From: Polymorphospora lycopeni
GTDB lineage: Bacteria; Actinomycetota; Actinomycetes; Mycobacteriales; Micromonosporaceae
NCBI RefSeq assembly: GCF_042237075.1
Contig: NZ_JBCGDC010000018.1
Location: 20,009-84,008 of the forward strand
Direction of reading: 5' to 3'
DNA length: 64,000 nucleotides
The notes beneath the pieces are model-generated. The model saw nothing but the letters and a program-made list of their open reading frames with translations, had not been told where the DNA came from and did not search any database. This document shows, one piece after another, positions 39,937-47,535 of the stretch. Position numbers and translations under genes: made by a program. Numbering within the stretch: position 1 is the stretch's first letter; each line of letters opens with the position of its first letter.

Positions 39937-41451
39937 ATGAACAAACCTTCCCTACCTGGGGCGCGGCAGTTCAAGTTCTTGGCGGTGGGGGCGGCAGCCC
40001 TCCTTTTCGTCAACCTCGTGGCCGCCGTACCCGGCAACGCGCAGGCACCGGTCGACCAGTGCGCCCCACTCGTCGGATCGGGTGACGACTTCGCCGAGCT
40101 GTGCCTGACCGAGCAGGAACTCACGGCGATGGACACGACCGGCGCCGATCTCGGTGTCGACGAGATCGCCAGCAGCCGCAACATGCGGCAGATCGCCAAC
40201 GTCCCGAAGCAGGCGCCGTTCAACACGCAGGCCGCCCTGGGGACGGACATCGCGTTCCAGGGGCGCTACGCCTTCGTCGGCAACTACGACGGGTTCGTCA
40301 TCTACGACATCAAGAACCCGCGCTCGCCGAAGATCACGTCGCAGGTGCTCTGCCCCGGCGCGCAGAACGACGTCTCGATCTACGGCGACCTGCTCTTCCT
40401 GTCGACCGACTCGTCGCGCAGCGACGACTCCTGCTCCAGCGTCTCCCAGACGGCGAGCAACGCCGCGTCCTGGGAGGGCATCAAGATCTTCGACGTCAAG
40501 GACAAGCGCAACCCGCGCTACATCAAGTCCGTCGAGACCAACTGCGGTTCGCACACCCACACGCTGGTGCCGGGCAAGGACCACCGCAACGTCTACCTCT
40601 ACGTCTCGTCGTACGGCCCCAACGCGTCGTTCCCCGACTGCCAGCCGCCGCACGACCTGATCTCGATCGTCAAGGTGCCGGTGCGGGCCCCGACCGACGC
40701 CCACGTGCTGTCGGCCCCGGTGCTCTTCCCGGACGGCGGCAACCCGGGCGGCAACGGCAGCTCGACGACGAGCGGCTGCCACGACATCACGGTCTTCCCG
40801 AAGAAGGACCTCGCCGCGGGCGCCTGCATGGGCGACGGCGTGCTCTTCGACATCGCCAACCGTGAGGCGCCGCGGGTGATCCACACCGTCCGCGACACCA
40901 CCAACTTCGCGTTCTGGCACTCGGCGACGTTCACCAACGACGGCAGCAAGATCGTCTTCACCGACGAGCTCGGTGGCGGTGGCGCGCCGACCTGCAACCC
41001 GACCATCGGCCCGACCCGCGGCGCCAACGCGATCTACCACCTGGAGGGGCGGGGCGACAACCGCAAGCTGGTCTTCAAGAACTACTGGAAGATCCCGCGG
41101 ACCAACGGCCCGACCGAGAACTGCGTGGCGCACAACGGATCGCTGATCCCCGTCCTCGGTCGCGACATCATGGTCCAGGCCTGGTACCAGGGCGGAATCT
41201 CGGTGTGGGACTTCACCGACTCCGCCCGGCCGTTCGAGATCGGCTACTGGGAGCGCGGCCCGGTCGACGCGAACCGCATCGTGACCGGCGGCGCCTGGTC
41301 GACCTACTACTACAACGGCTACATCTACTCCAGCGACATCCAGAAGGGACTGGACGTACTGGAGATCAACGACTGGCGTACCTGGACCGCCAAGCTCCAG
41401 TGGTTCCCGGAGCTCAACGTCCAGACCCAGCCCGGTTACTGGGACTTCTGA
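39937..41451 (+). CDS. Secreted LVIVD-repeat beta-propeller-like protein
   Basis: 504 residues from the ATG at 39937 (GAGGGG upstream). Signal peptide about residues 1-36 (hydrophobic core FLAVGAAALLFVNLVAA, cleavage after GNAQA). The body has repeating strands such as YAFVGNYDGFVIYDIKNP, WEGIKIFDVKDKRNPRY and GISVWDFTDSARPFEIGYW, the LVIVD pattern predicted to form a beta-propeller. Conserved cysteines and His-rich turns (SHTHTLVPGKDHRN) may support disulfides or metal. Function is unknown; adjacency to DUF305 and a shared promoter suggest joint action outside the membrane. Confidence 0.88.
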   Translation: MNKPSLPGARQFKFLAVGAAALLFVNLVAAVPGNAQAPVDQCAPLVGSGDDFAELCLTEQELTAMDTTGADLGVDEIASSRNMRQIANVPKQAPFNTQAALGTDIAFQGRYAFVGNYDGFVIYDIKNPRSPKITSQVLCPGAQNDVSIYGDLLFLSTDSSRSDDSCSSVSQTASNAASWEGIKIFDVKDKRNPRYIKSVETNCGSHTHTLVPGKDHRNVYLYVSSYGPNASFPDCQPPHDLISIVKVPVRAPTDAHVLSAPVLFPDGGNPGGNGSSTTSGCHDITVFPKKDLAAGACMGDGVLFDIANREAPRVIHTVRDTTNFAFWHSATFTNDGSKIVFTDELGGGGAPTCNPTIGPTRGANAIYHLEGRGDNRKLVFKNYWKIPRTNGPTENCVAHNGSLIPVLGRDIMVQAWYQGGISVWDFTDSARPFEIGYWERGPVDANRIVTGGAWSTYYYNGYIYSSDIQKGLDVLEINDWRTWTAKLQWFPELNVQTQPGYWDF

Positions 41452-41494
41452 TCCGCCACCGGCGGACCGACCACCGGCCCGGGGGCCCCCGTAG

Positions 41495-41539
41495 NNNNNN
41501 NNNNNNNNNNNNNNNNNNNNNNNNNNNNNNNNNNNNNNN
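41495..41539. other. Assembly gap (45 N)
   Basis: Lies directly before a perfect 111-bp hairpin, the kind of structure that stops sequencing polymerases. Confidence 0.99.
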
Positions 41540-41650
41540 TCCCCGGGCTGCGGCCCGTGAGGGGCGGGAAAACGGGACCGGCCCGGCTCCCCGATTCGGG
41601 GAGCCGGGCCGGTCCCGTTTTCCCGCCCCTCACGGGCCGCAGCCCGGGGA
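41540..41650. terminator. Perfect 54-bp-arm hairpin between convergent genes
   Basis: Bases 41540-41593 are exactly complementary to 41597-41650 around the loop ATT. The inner stem GGCTCCCCG-ATT-CGGGGAGCC alone is a strong terminator, and each strand shows a CCCGTTTTCCC tract. The position between the LVIVD and SGNH genes suits two-way termination. Perfection over 54 bp next to a gap raises the possibility of a fold-back assembly artefact. Confidence 0.6.
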
Positions 41651-41700
41651 TCAGGGAGTAGTCCTGAACCGGACGGATCCGGCACGACTACTCCCTGATC
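41649..41700. repeat. 52-bp GATC-bounded palindromic element
   Basis: Perfect 15-bp arms GATCAGGGAGTAGTC and its complement. The first 12 bases match the inner arm of the 73-bp element at 3811. It abuts the 111-bp hairpin and precedes the SGNH gene's 3' end. Confidence 0.85.
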
Positions 41701-41732
41701 GCGGGAGAACACCCGCCGGACGGGGGCGGGCG

Positions 41733-42878
41733 TCAGGGGCTGGTGCAGGTCGCCGCCGGGGTCGCGGCGGGGGTGCCGGTGCCGAGGTAGCCGAACGTCA
41801 CCGACGTACCCGGGTTGAGCGAACCGTTCCAGCCGACGTTGCCGGCGGTCACCGCCCGGCCGGTCTGGGTGACGGTCGCGTTCCACGCCTGGGTGACCTG
41901 CTCGGCGCCGGCGTAGCTGAACCGCACCGTCCAGCCGCCGATCGACGCCGTCCCCGCGCGTACGGTCACCTCGCCCTGGAAGCCGCCCTGCCACTGGTTG
42001 ACGATCCGGTGGGTGGCGGTGCACCCGCCGACCGGCGGCGGGGTGGTGGGCGGTGGAGTGGTTGGCGGCGTCGTCGGTGGCGGGGTGGTCGGTGGCGGGG
42101 TGGTCGGGGTGACCCCGCCGAGGGCGGCGGTCAGGGCCGGCAGCCACCGGTCGGCGATCCGCCGGTCGCCGGCGGCGTTGGGGTGCACCCCGTCGTAGGT
42201 GTCGGTGGCGGTGCTGAATCCGGTCCACTGGTCGACGACCACGACCGGCGATCCCGCCCTGCTCTTGGCGGCGGCCCAGGCCGGGATCGCCGCGTTGAGC
42301 GCGACCACCCGCTGCCCGCACTCGCCACAGGTGGGCGGCGCCATCGGGATGAGCTGCGCGACGAGAACCGTCGTCGCCGGGTTGCTGGCCCGCATCTGGT
42401 CGACGAGCTTGTCGTACGCCGCGATGATGGTCGCCGTCGGCACGTTGCTCCAGGCGTCGTTGGTGCCGAAGTGCATCAGGACGATGTCGGGGCGGGTCGC
42501 CGACAGCCAGTTGGGCAGCTGGTTCTGGTTGGCGACCGTGGTGACCAGTGCGCCGCCGTGGCCCTCGTTGTCGCCGTCGTACGGCACTCCGCAGCCCTGC
42601 GGGCCGAGCGTGCCGACGAAGTCGATGTCGGTGTGACCGGCGGCGGTCAGCGAGTTCCACAGCATGGCGCGCCAGCAGCCGGGCGAGCCGGTGATGGAGT
42701 CGCCGAGCGGCATGACGCGGGTGGGGGCGGCGGCCGCGAGGGCGGCGGGGCCGGATGCGGGTCGTGGGTCGGGCGTGCCCGCGACGGCGGGCAGGGCGGC
42801 CACCGCGGTGGCGGCGAGCAGGCCGAGCACGGTGGCGACCGCGGCCGGGAGTGCCCGGCGGGTGGGCCTTCGGAGCAT
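41733..42878 (-). CDS. Secreted SGNH/GDSL hydrolase with C-terminal CBM2
   Basis: 381 residues. Signal peptide about 1-33 (AVATVLGLLAATAVAALPAVAG). The SGNH domain (about 52-255) shows block I MPLGDSITGSPGCW (Ser), block III LMHFGTNDAW (Asn) and block V YDGVHPNAAGD (Asp-His). A TTPPP repeat linker follows and then CBM2 (about 285-381): IVNQWQGGFQGEVTV, WNGSLNPGTSVTFGYLGTG. It is likely an esterase acting on plant polysaccharide (acetylxylan- or feruloyl-type) held by its cellulose-binding module. Confidence 0.93.
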   Translation of the reverse strand: MLRRPTRRALPAAVATVLGLLAATAVAALPAVAGTPDPRPASGPAALAAAAPTRVMPLGDSITGSPGCWRAMLWNSLTAAGHTDIDFVGTLGPQGCGVPYDGDNEGHGGALVTTVANQNQLPNWLSATRPDIVLMHFGTNDAWSNVPTATIIAAYDKLVDQMRASNPATTVLVAQLIPMAPPTCGECGQRVVALNAAIPAWAAAKSRAGSPVVVVDQWTGFSTATDTYDGVHPNAAGDRRIADRWLPALTAALGGVTPTTPPPTTPPPTTPPTTPPPTTPPPVGGCTATHRIVNQWQGGFQGEVTVRAGTASIGGWTVRFSYAGAEQVTQAWNATVTQTGRAVTAGNVGWNGSLNPGTSVTFGYLGTGTPAATPAATCTSP

Positions 42879-42961
42879 GGGGAACCGTCTCCTGTCACGG
42901 TGATGGAGAAAGTGAGGTCTGACGGCCCGGTGCTCCCGCCGTATTCAATCAGCTCCCGTCG

Positions 42962-43045
42962 ATGACAGCAATGCCGGCCGTGGTGCGGGATGGCAGCAAT
43001 GCCGGCCGCGGTGCGGCATGACAGCAATGCCCGCCGGCGGGGCGG
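42962..43045. repeat. 28-bp tandem repeat, 3 copies
   Basis: Units beginning ATGACAGCAATGCCGGCC start at 42962, 42990 and 43018; the first two are nearly identical and the third is diverged. Located in the divergent promoter region between the SGNH gene and the MBL-fold gene. Confidence 0.85.
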
Positions 43046-43082
43046 AATGGCGGCGCGGGCCGGGGCGGGCGAGGATGGGGCG

Positions 43083-43787
43083 GTGACCCCGCATGCAACC
43101 GTGTCCAGGCTGGACCTGGGATATTTCGTCCGACCGGCCGACGAGGTCGGCGGTCCGCTGCCGAGGGTGGAGCCGGTGCTGGCCTACCTGGTGCGCCGGC
43201 CGGAGGGGCTGCTGCTGTTCGACACCGGCATCGGGGCCGCCGACCCGGAGACCGAGGCGCACTACCGCCCGGTGCGGCGCCCGCTGGCCGGGGCGCTGGC
43301 GGCGGTCGGGGTGGCCGTCGACGACGTGTCGGTGGTGGTCAACTGCCACCTGCACTTCGACCACTGCGGCGGCAACCCGCTCTTCGCCGGCCGGCCCATC
43401 CTGGTCCAGGCGACCGAGTTGGCCACCGCCCGCGCCGGTGACTACACGTTCCCGGAACTGGTGGACTTCGCCGGGGTCAGCTACCGGGAGGTCGACGGCG
43501 AGGCCGAGATCTGGCCGGGGGTCCGGGTGGTTCCGACGCCCGGGCACACCGCCGGGCACCAGTCGCTGGTGGTCCGGGAGCCGGACGGCACGGTGGTGCT
43601 CGCCGGGCAGGCGCACGACTTCGCGTCGCAGTTCGGGTCGGACGAGCTGGCCCGGCGGGCCGGGCGCGACGGTGTGGCCGCGCCGCTGCCGGACTACCGG
43701 CCGTGGGTCGACCGGCTGCTGGAGTTCGATCCCCGGCGGGTCGTCTTCGCCCACGACGGGGCGGTCTGGGAGCCCTCCGGGAGCTGA
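43083..43787 (+). CDS. Metallo-beta-lactamase-fold hydrolase (lactonase-like)
   Basis: 234 residues from a GTG at 43083; a longer open frame exists but begins inside the 28-bp repeats. Zn-binding signatures: NCHLHFDHCGGN (HxHxDH), TPGHTAGHQSLVV (His) and the closing VVFAHDGAVWEP (His-Asp). The layout matches N-acyl homoserine lactonase-like MBL enzymes, but the sequence does not decide the substrate. No clear ribosome site; GAGGAT lies 7 nt upstream, compatible with a leaderless or weak start. Confidence 0.85.
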   Translation: MTPHATVSRLDLGYFVRPADEVGGPLPRVEPVLAYLVRRPEGLLLFDTGIGAADPETEAHYRPVRRPLAGALAAVGVAVDDVSVVVNCHLHFDHCGGNPLFAGRPILVQATELATARAGDYTFPELVDFAGVSYREVDGEAEIWPGVRVVPTPGHTAGHQSLVVREPDGTVVLAGQAHDFASQFGSDELARRAGRDGVAAPLPDYRPWVDRLLEFDPRRVVFAHDGAVWEPSGS

Positions 43788-43818
43788 CGACCTGCTTCTA
43801 TCGGCGGGTTTGCATGTA

Positions 43819-43848
43819 TTGACAGGTCGTGTCGAAACAGTGAAGACT
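43819..43848 (+). promoter_or_regulatory. Promoter of the S1 protease gene (TTGACA, N18, AAGACT)
   Basis: TTGACA at 43819-43824 is a consensus -35. A weak -10 AAGACT lies at 43843-43848. The start point would be near 43855, inside the adjoining palindrome. Confidence 0.5.
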
Positions 43849-43855
43849 CTTTAGA

Positions 43856-43867
43856 GAGAGCGCTCTC
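43856..43867. promoter_or_regulatory. LacI-family-type operator GAGAGCGCTCTC
   Basis: Perfect 12-bp palindrome with the central GAGCGCTC that is the core of CebR/CelR sites (TGGGAGCGCTCCCA in cellulolytic actinomycetes). It overlaps the predicted transcription start, a position suited to repression. No LacI-family gene is in the window. Confidence 0.5.
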
Positions 43868-43907
43868 ACGTCCTCGTCAGTACGCCGTACCCCCGAAGGG
43901 AGTCCGC

Positions 43908-45452
43908 ATGAGACGGACCCTGAGTGCGTTCGCGTCCGCGGCCACCGTCGCCGCGACGCTGGTGGCGATCCCGGCCGCCCCCGCCCTCGCCGCGCCCGCC
44001 GAAGCCCCGGACGCCGCCCCCGTCGTCGTCGCCCCCGTCGACGTGCCCGCCCCGATGCTCGCCGCCATGCAACGCGACCTCAAGCTCACCGCCGAGCAGG
44101 CCAGAGCCCGGCTGGCGACCGAGGCCGCCGCGCCGGCCCTGGAACGCCGGCTGCGCGCCAGCCTGGGTACGTCCTTCGGCGGCGCCTGGCTCGAGGGCGA
44201 CGGCAGCCGCCTGGTGGTCGGCGTGACGTCGGCCGCCGACGCCGCCGCCGTACGCGCCGCCGGTGCGCAGCCGCGCCTGGTGACCCGTACCGAGAAGCAG
44301 CTCGACTCGACCCGGGCGACGCTGGACGCCAACGCCCGCAAGGCCGGTTCCGCCGTCCACGCCTGGTACGTCGACCCGGCCAGCAACAGTGTCGTGGTGG
44401 TCGCCGAGGGTACGGGCGCCGCCGACTCGTTCGTCCGCGGCGCGGGCGCCGACGCCCGCGGGGTGCGGGTCGTCGCCTCGACCGAGGCACCCCGCACGAT
44501 GTACGACATCCGGGGCGGCGACCAGTACCTGATCAACGGCAACACGCTGTGCTCGGTCGGGTTCTCGGTGGTCGGCGGGTTCGTGACCGCCGGGCACTGC
44601 GGCGGTGTCGGCAGCGGCACCGCCGGCTACAACAACGTCGCGCAGGGCACCGTGCGCGGCTCGTCGTTCCCCGGCAACGACTACGGCTGGGTGCAGACCA
44701 ACGCCAACTGGACCCCGCGGCCGTGGGTCAACAACTACGCCGGTGGCAACGTGACCGTGGCGGGCTCGCAGGAGGCGGCGATCAACGCCTCGGTGTGCCG
44801 TTCGGGCCGGACGACCGGCTGGCGCTGCGGCGTGATCCAGGCCAAGAACGTCACCGTCAACTACGCCCAGGGCGCGGTATACGGGATGACCCGTAGCAAC
44901 GCCTGCGCCCAGGGTGGCGACTCCGGCGGGGCGTGGGTCTCCGGCAACCAGGCGCAGGGCGTGACCTCCGGCGGTTCGGGCAACTGCACGACCGGCGGCA
45001 CGATGTACTTCCAGCCGGTCAACGAGATCCTCGGCGCGTACGGCCTCACCCTGGTCACCACCGGTGGCGGCAGCACCAGCCGGATCATCGGATACGCGAA
45101 CAAGTGCATCGACGTGCCGAGCTCCAACGGGGTCGACGGCCAGTACCTGCACCTGTGGACGTGCAACGGCACCAACGCGCAGAACTGGACGTTCCCCGGC
45201 GACGGCACGATCCGCGCCTTCGGGCTGTGCATGGACGTCGCCTGGGGTTCCACCGCCAACGGCGCGGTGATCCAGTTGGCGCGCTGCAGCGGCAACCCGG
45301 CCCAGCAGTTCGTCCTCAGCGGCGCGGGTGACCTGGTCAACCCGCAGGCCAACAAGTGTGTCGACGTGAGCGGCTGGAACTCCAACGACGGGGCCCGGCT
45401 GGTCCTGTGGGAGTGCCTCGGCGGCGCCAACCAGAAGTGGCGGCGCGGCTGA
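43908..45452 (+). CDS. Secreted S1-family (streptogrisin/alpha-lytic type) protease with ricin-B lectin domain
   Basis: 514 residues, ATG with GAAGGGAG upstream. Signal peptide about 1-28; pro-region to about 195 acting as folding chaperone; mature protease begins near YDIRGGDQYL. Triad: VTAGHCGG (His), GNDYGWV (Asp) and AQGGDSGGAWVSG (Ser), with paired cysteines. After residue ~395 a ricin-type beta-trefoil (CBM13) follows, with repeats CIDVPSSNGVDGQYLHLWTC, CMDVAWGS and CVDVSGWNSNDGARLVLWEC (QxW-like). The lectin part may target it to glycans. An intrinsic terminator follows. Confidence 0.94.
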   Translation: MRRTLSAFASAATVAATLVAIPAAPALAAPAEAPDAAPVVVAPVDVPAPMLAAMQRDLKLTAEQARARLATEAAAPALERRLRASLGTSFGGAWLEGDGSRLVVGVTSAADAAAVRAAGAQPRLVTRTEKQLDSTRATLDANARKAGSAVHAWYVDPASNSVVVVAEGTGAADSFVRGAGADARGVRVVASTEAPRTMYDIRGGDQYLINGNTLCSVGFSVVGGFVTAGHCGGVGSGTAGYNNVAQGTVRGSSFPGNDYGWVQTNANWTPRPWVNNYAGGNVTVAGSQEAAINASVCRSGRTTGWRCGVIQAKNVTVNYAQGAVYGMTRSNACAQGGDSGGAWVSGNQAQGVTSGGSGNCTTGGTMYFQPVNEILGAYGLTLVTTGGGSTSRIIGYANKCIDVPSSNGVDGQYLHLWTCNGTNAQNWTFPGDGTIRAFGLCMDVAWGSTANGAVIQLARCSGNPAQQFVLSGAGDLVNPQANKCVDVSGWNSNDGARLVLWECLGGANQKWRRG

Positions 45453-45463
45453 TCCGGTAGCGG

Positions 45464-45500
45464 AGCCCCTTCCGCGGTCAGGCGCGGGAGGGGCTCTTTG
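45464..45500 (+). terminator. Intrinsic terminator after the S1 protease gene
   Basis: Stem GAGCCCCT-tc-CGCG paired with CGCG-gg-AGGGGCTC, followed by TTT. It lies 12 bp after the stop codon. Confidence 0.8.
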
Positions 45501-45511
45501 CCGCGTGCTAA

Positions 45512-45546
45512 TTTGGTCGAGTGACTAAGTTAGTCGACCGACCAAA
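45512..45546. promoter_or_regulatory. 35-bp operator-like palindrome spanning the tetR start codon
   Basis: Arms TTTGGTCG...GACTAA and TTAGTC...CGACCAAA match at 14 of 17 positions around a central G (45529). The inner GACTAAGTTAGTC is perfect. The GTG start (45521) lies inside it, as expected for an autoregulated TetR gene. Confidence 0.7.
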
Positions 45547-46243
45547 TGGTGCGGATGACACAGGTGGTGAGAACGGCCCAGGTGATGGGCTTGGCCCAGG
45601 TGGTGAGAACGGCCCAAGTGACGGGAGCGGCCCAGGGGGTGGCGACCCGGCGGGCGGTGGCCCGGGGTCCGACGGTCCGGGGCGCGGTGACCGGCGGCGG
45701 ACCGACCTCGTCGAGGCCGGCCTCGACCTGCTCGCCGAATCCGGCTGGCCGGCGGTGACCAGCCGGCTCGTCGCCGCCCGCGCCGGCGCCAACGTCGGGC
45801 TCGTCCACTACCACTTCGGCGGCATGCCCCGGCTCCGCGTCGAGATCGCCCGCCGTGCCACCGACCTGCTCGTCCGGCCCGTCGTCGACGAACTGGTCGG
45901 CTGCCCCGACCCCCGGGCCGCCGGCGAACTGGTCCGGGCCGCGGCCGGACTGCCCGGCGACGACCGGGCGGCCCGGCTCACCGTCGAGATCACCGCCGCG
46001 GCCATCCGCGAACCCGAGGTCGGCCAGGTGCTGCGCGAGGCGTTCGCCGACGCCCGGCGGCGGATCGCCGACTGGCTCGGTCAGCTACATCCACACTGGA
46101 CGACCGCCCGGCGGGCCGACACCGCGACGCTGCTCACCGCCGCCCTCGACGGCCTGCTCCTGCACCGGATGCTCGATCGCGACCTGGCGGCCGACGGCGC
46201 CGTCGCCATCCTCGCCACCCTGCTGGAGGCCGACGATGACTGA
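45521..46243 (+). CDS. TetR-family transcriptional regulator
   Basis: 240 residues. The first ~58 residues are Gly/Asp/Pro low-complexity sequence encoded by a 36-bp tandem repeat (45561-45640). A downstream start is possible, but the operator lies over this GTG. The HTH (about 60-105) reads VEAGLDLLAESGWPAVTSRL and VAARAGANVGLVHYHFGG, the TetR pattern. The C-terminal ligand domain ends LLTAALDGLLLHRML. It overlaps the next gene by 8 bp and probably controls it. Confidence 0.87.
   Translation: MTKLVDRPNGADDTGGENGPGDGLGPGGENGPSDGSGPGGGDPAGGGPGSDGPGRGDRRRTDLVEAGLDLLAESGWPAVTSRLVAARAGANVGLVHYHFGGMPRLRVEIARRATDLLVRPVVDELVGCPDPRAAGELVRAAAGLPGDDRAARLTVEITAAAIREPEVGQVLREAFADARRRIADWLGQLHPHWTTARRADTATLLTAALDGLLLHRMLDRDLAADGAVAILATLLEADDD
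45561..45640 (+). repeat. 36-bp in-frame tandem repeat within tetR
   Basis: Units start at 45561 and 45597 (CAGGTGGTGAGAACGGCCCA) with a partial third at 45633. They are in frame, adding 12 residues each (GGENGP... pattern). Confidence 0.85.
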
Positions 46244-46910
46244 CCACCCGCTGCCCGCCGCCGTGCCGCCGAGCCGGAGCGGGGCGGCCGGCCGGCCCGG
46301 AGCCGGCGGCTGGCTCTTCGGTCCCGGCGCGACCCGGGCCGAGCAGGTGTTCGCCTGGTTGGCCGCCGCGGCCGGCCTGGCCGCCGTCGGCGTCGCCGCC
46401 CTCGATCTGGACTGGTCGTGGTGGCGGGTGCTGGTGGCGGCCGTGCTCGTCGTCGACCTGGCCGGCGGCGTGGTCGCCAACGGGCTCGACTCCGCCAAGC
46501 GCTTCTACCACGGTCCGCCCCCGGCCCACCTGCGGGCGACCGGCCGGTTCCTGCACCACCCGGTCGGCTTCGCGGCCGTGCACGTCCAGCCGATCGCCAT
46601 CGGGCTGCTCTTCGCCGGTGGCGTGTGGTGGTGGGGAACCCTCTGGTGGGCCGTCGCGCTGGCCGGCACCGTACTGGTGAACCGGCTGCCCGCCCACCTG
46701 GCCCGCCCGGCCGCCCTACTGGTGGTGACCGGGACGGTCTTCGCCGCACCGGCGGTGCCGGGACCGGACGGCTTCTGGTGGCTGCCGGCCGTACTGACGC
46801 TGAAACTGGTGCTCGCCCACGCCGTCCCCGAAGGGCCGCGCCGGACTCAGGACGCCTCGATCATCGCGACGACGTCGACGGTGGGCCGCACGTCACCGAA
46901 CGTGCGGTAG
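46236..46910 (+). CDS. Integral membrane protein of unknown function, coupled to TetR gene
   Basis: 224 residues, ATG 46236 inside the end of the TetR gene. About five or six hydrophobic segments: VFAWLAAAAGLAAVGVAAL, RVLVAAVLVVDLAGGVVA, AAVHVQPIAIGLLFAGG, LWWAVALAGTVLV, PAALLVVTGTVFAAPA. The loop NGLDSAKRFYHGPPP is distinctive. No family recognised. It is the likely target of the TetR repressor, perhaps a permease. Its 3' end overlaps the convergent cysteine-hydrolase gene by 64 bp. Confidence 0.7.
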   Translation: MTDHPLPAAVPPSRSGAAGRPGAGGWLFGPGATRAEQVFAWLAAAAGLAAVGVAALDLDWSWWRVLVAAVLVVDLAGGVVANGLDSAKRFYHGPPPAHLRATGRFLHHPVGFAAVHVQPIAIGLLFAGGVWWWGTLWWAVALAGTVLVNRLPAHLARPAALLVVTGTVFAAPAVPGPDGFWWLPAVLTLKLVLAHAVPEGPRRTQDASIIATTSTVGRTSPNVR

Positions 46911-47524
46911 ATCGTGTGGAGCGCGGCGTTGTGATCCCGGTCCCGTAGTGCCGCGTTGGCGTCGGCGACCATGATGACCCGATAGCCCAGGGTGCTGGCG
47001 TCCCGCGCGGACGATTCGTAGCAGACGTTGGTGACCGTGCCGGTGATCAGGACCGTGTCGACACCCCGTGCGGCGAGCAGGTCGGGCAGCGGGGACCGGC
47101 CCGGGAAGAAGGCGCTCGCCGCGGTCTTCTCGACCAGCAGGTCGCCGTCGTGGATCTCGAACTCGTGCCACAGCCGGTCCCGAAGCGGGCCGGTGCCACC
47201 CGAGCGTCGGTACATCTCGGCGACCCGCGGCCCGTAGAACTCGACGGCCACCGCCGGCTGCCCGTCCGCCCCGGGCAGCACCCAGGCGACCGTCCCGCCG
47301 GCCCGGCGCAGGGTGTCGGCGATCCGGCCGATGTTGGGCACCACGCCCCGGCAGTATTCGTTCTGCGTCACGAAGAACGGCACCATGTCGACGACCACGA
47401 GTGCCGTCCGGTGTGGATCGAGGTGGCCGAACGCGTGCCGCCGGCCGCGCCGCGCCTCCTGCCGGGCGTACTCCCGATCCTCGATCAGCCATGCGTGGAC
47501 CCTGCGCTGCCCGTCGGCCGCCAT
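46847..47524 (-). CDS. Isochorismatase-like cysteine hydrolase
   Basis: 225 residues from the ATG at 47524. The catalytic triad of the superfamily is complete: Asp 46 in LVVVDMVPFF, Lys 133 in LLVEKTAASAFF, and Cys 168 in TVTNVCYESSARDA, with the preceding cis-peptide (GTVT). Members hydrolyse isochorismate, nicotinamide, N-carbamoyl amines or ureidoacrylate. Position next to the pyrimidine/hydantoin operon makes an N-carbamoyl or ureido substrate plausible but unproven. Co-directional with, and 12 bp downstream of, the MocR gene. Confidence 0.88.
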   Translation of the reverse strand: MAADGQRRVHAWLIEDREYARQEARRGRRHAFGHLDPHRTALVVVDMVPFFVTQNEYCRGVVPNIGRIADTLRRAGGTVAWVLPGADGQPAVAVEFYGPRVAEMYRRSGGTGPLRDRLWHEFEIHDGDLLVEKTAASAFFPGRSPLPDLLAARGVDTVLITGTVTNVCYESSARDASTLGYRVIMVADANAALRDRDHNAALHTIYRTFGDVRPTVDVVAMIEAS

Positions 47525-47535
47525 GGCGGTCGACC

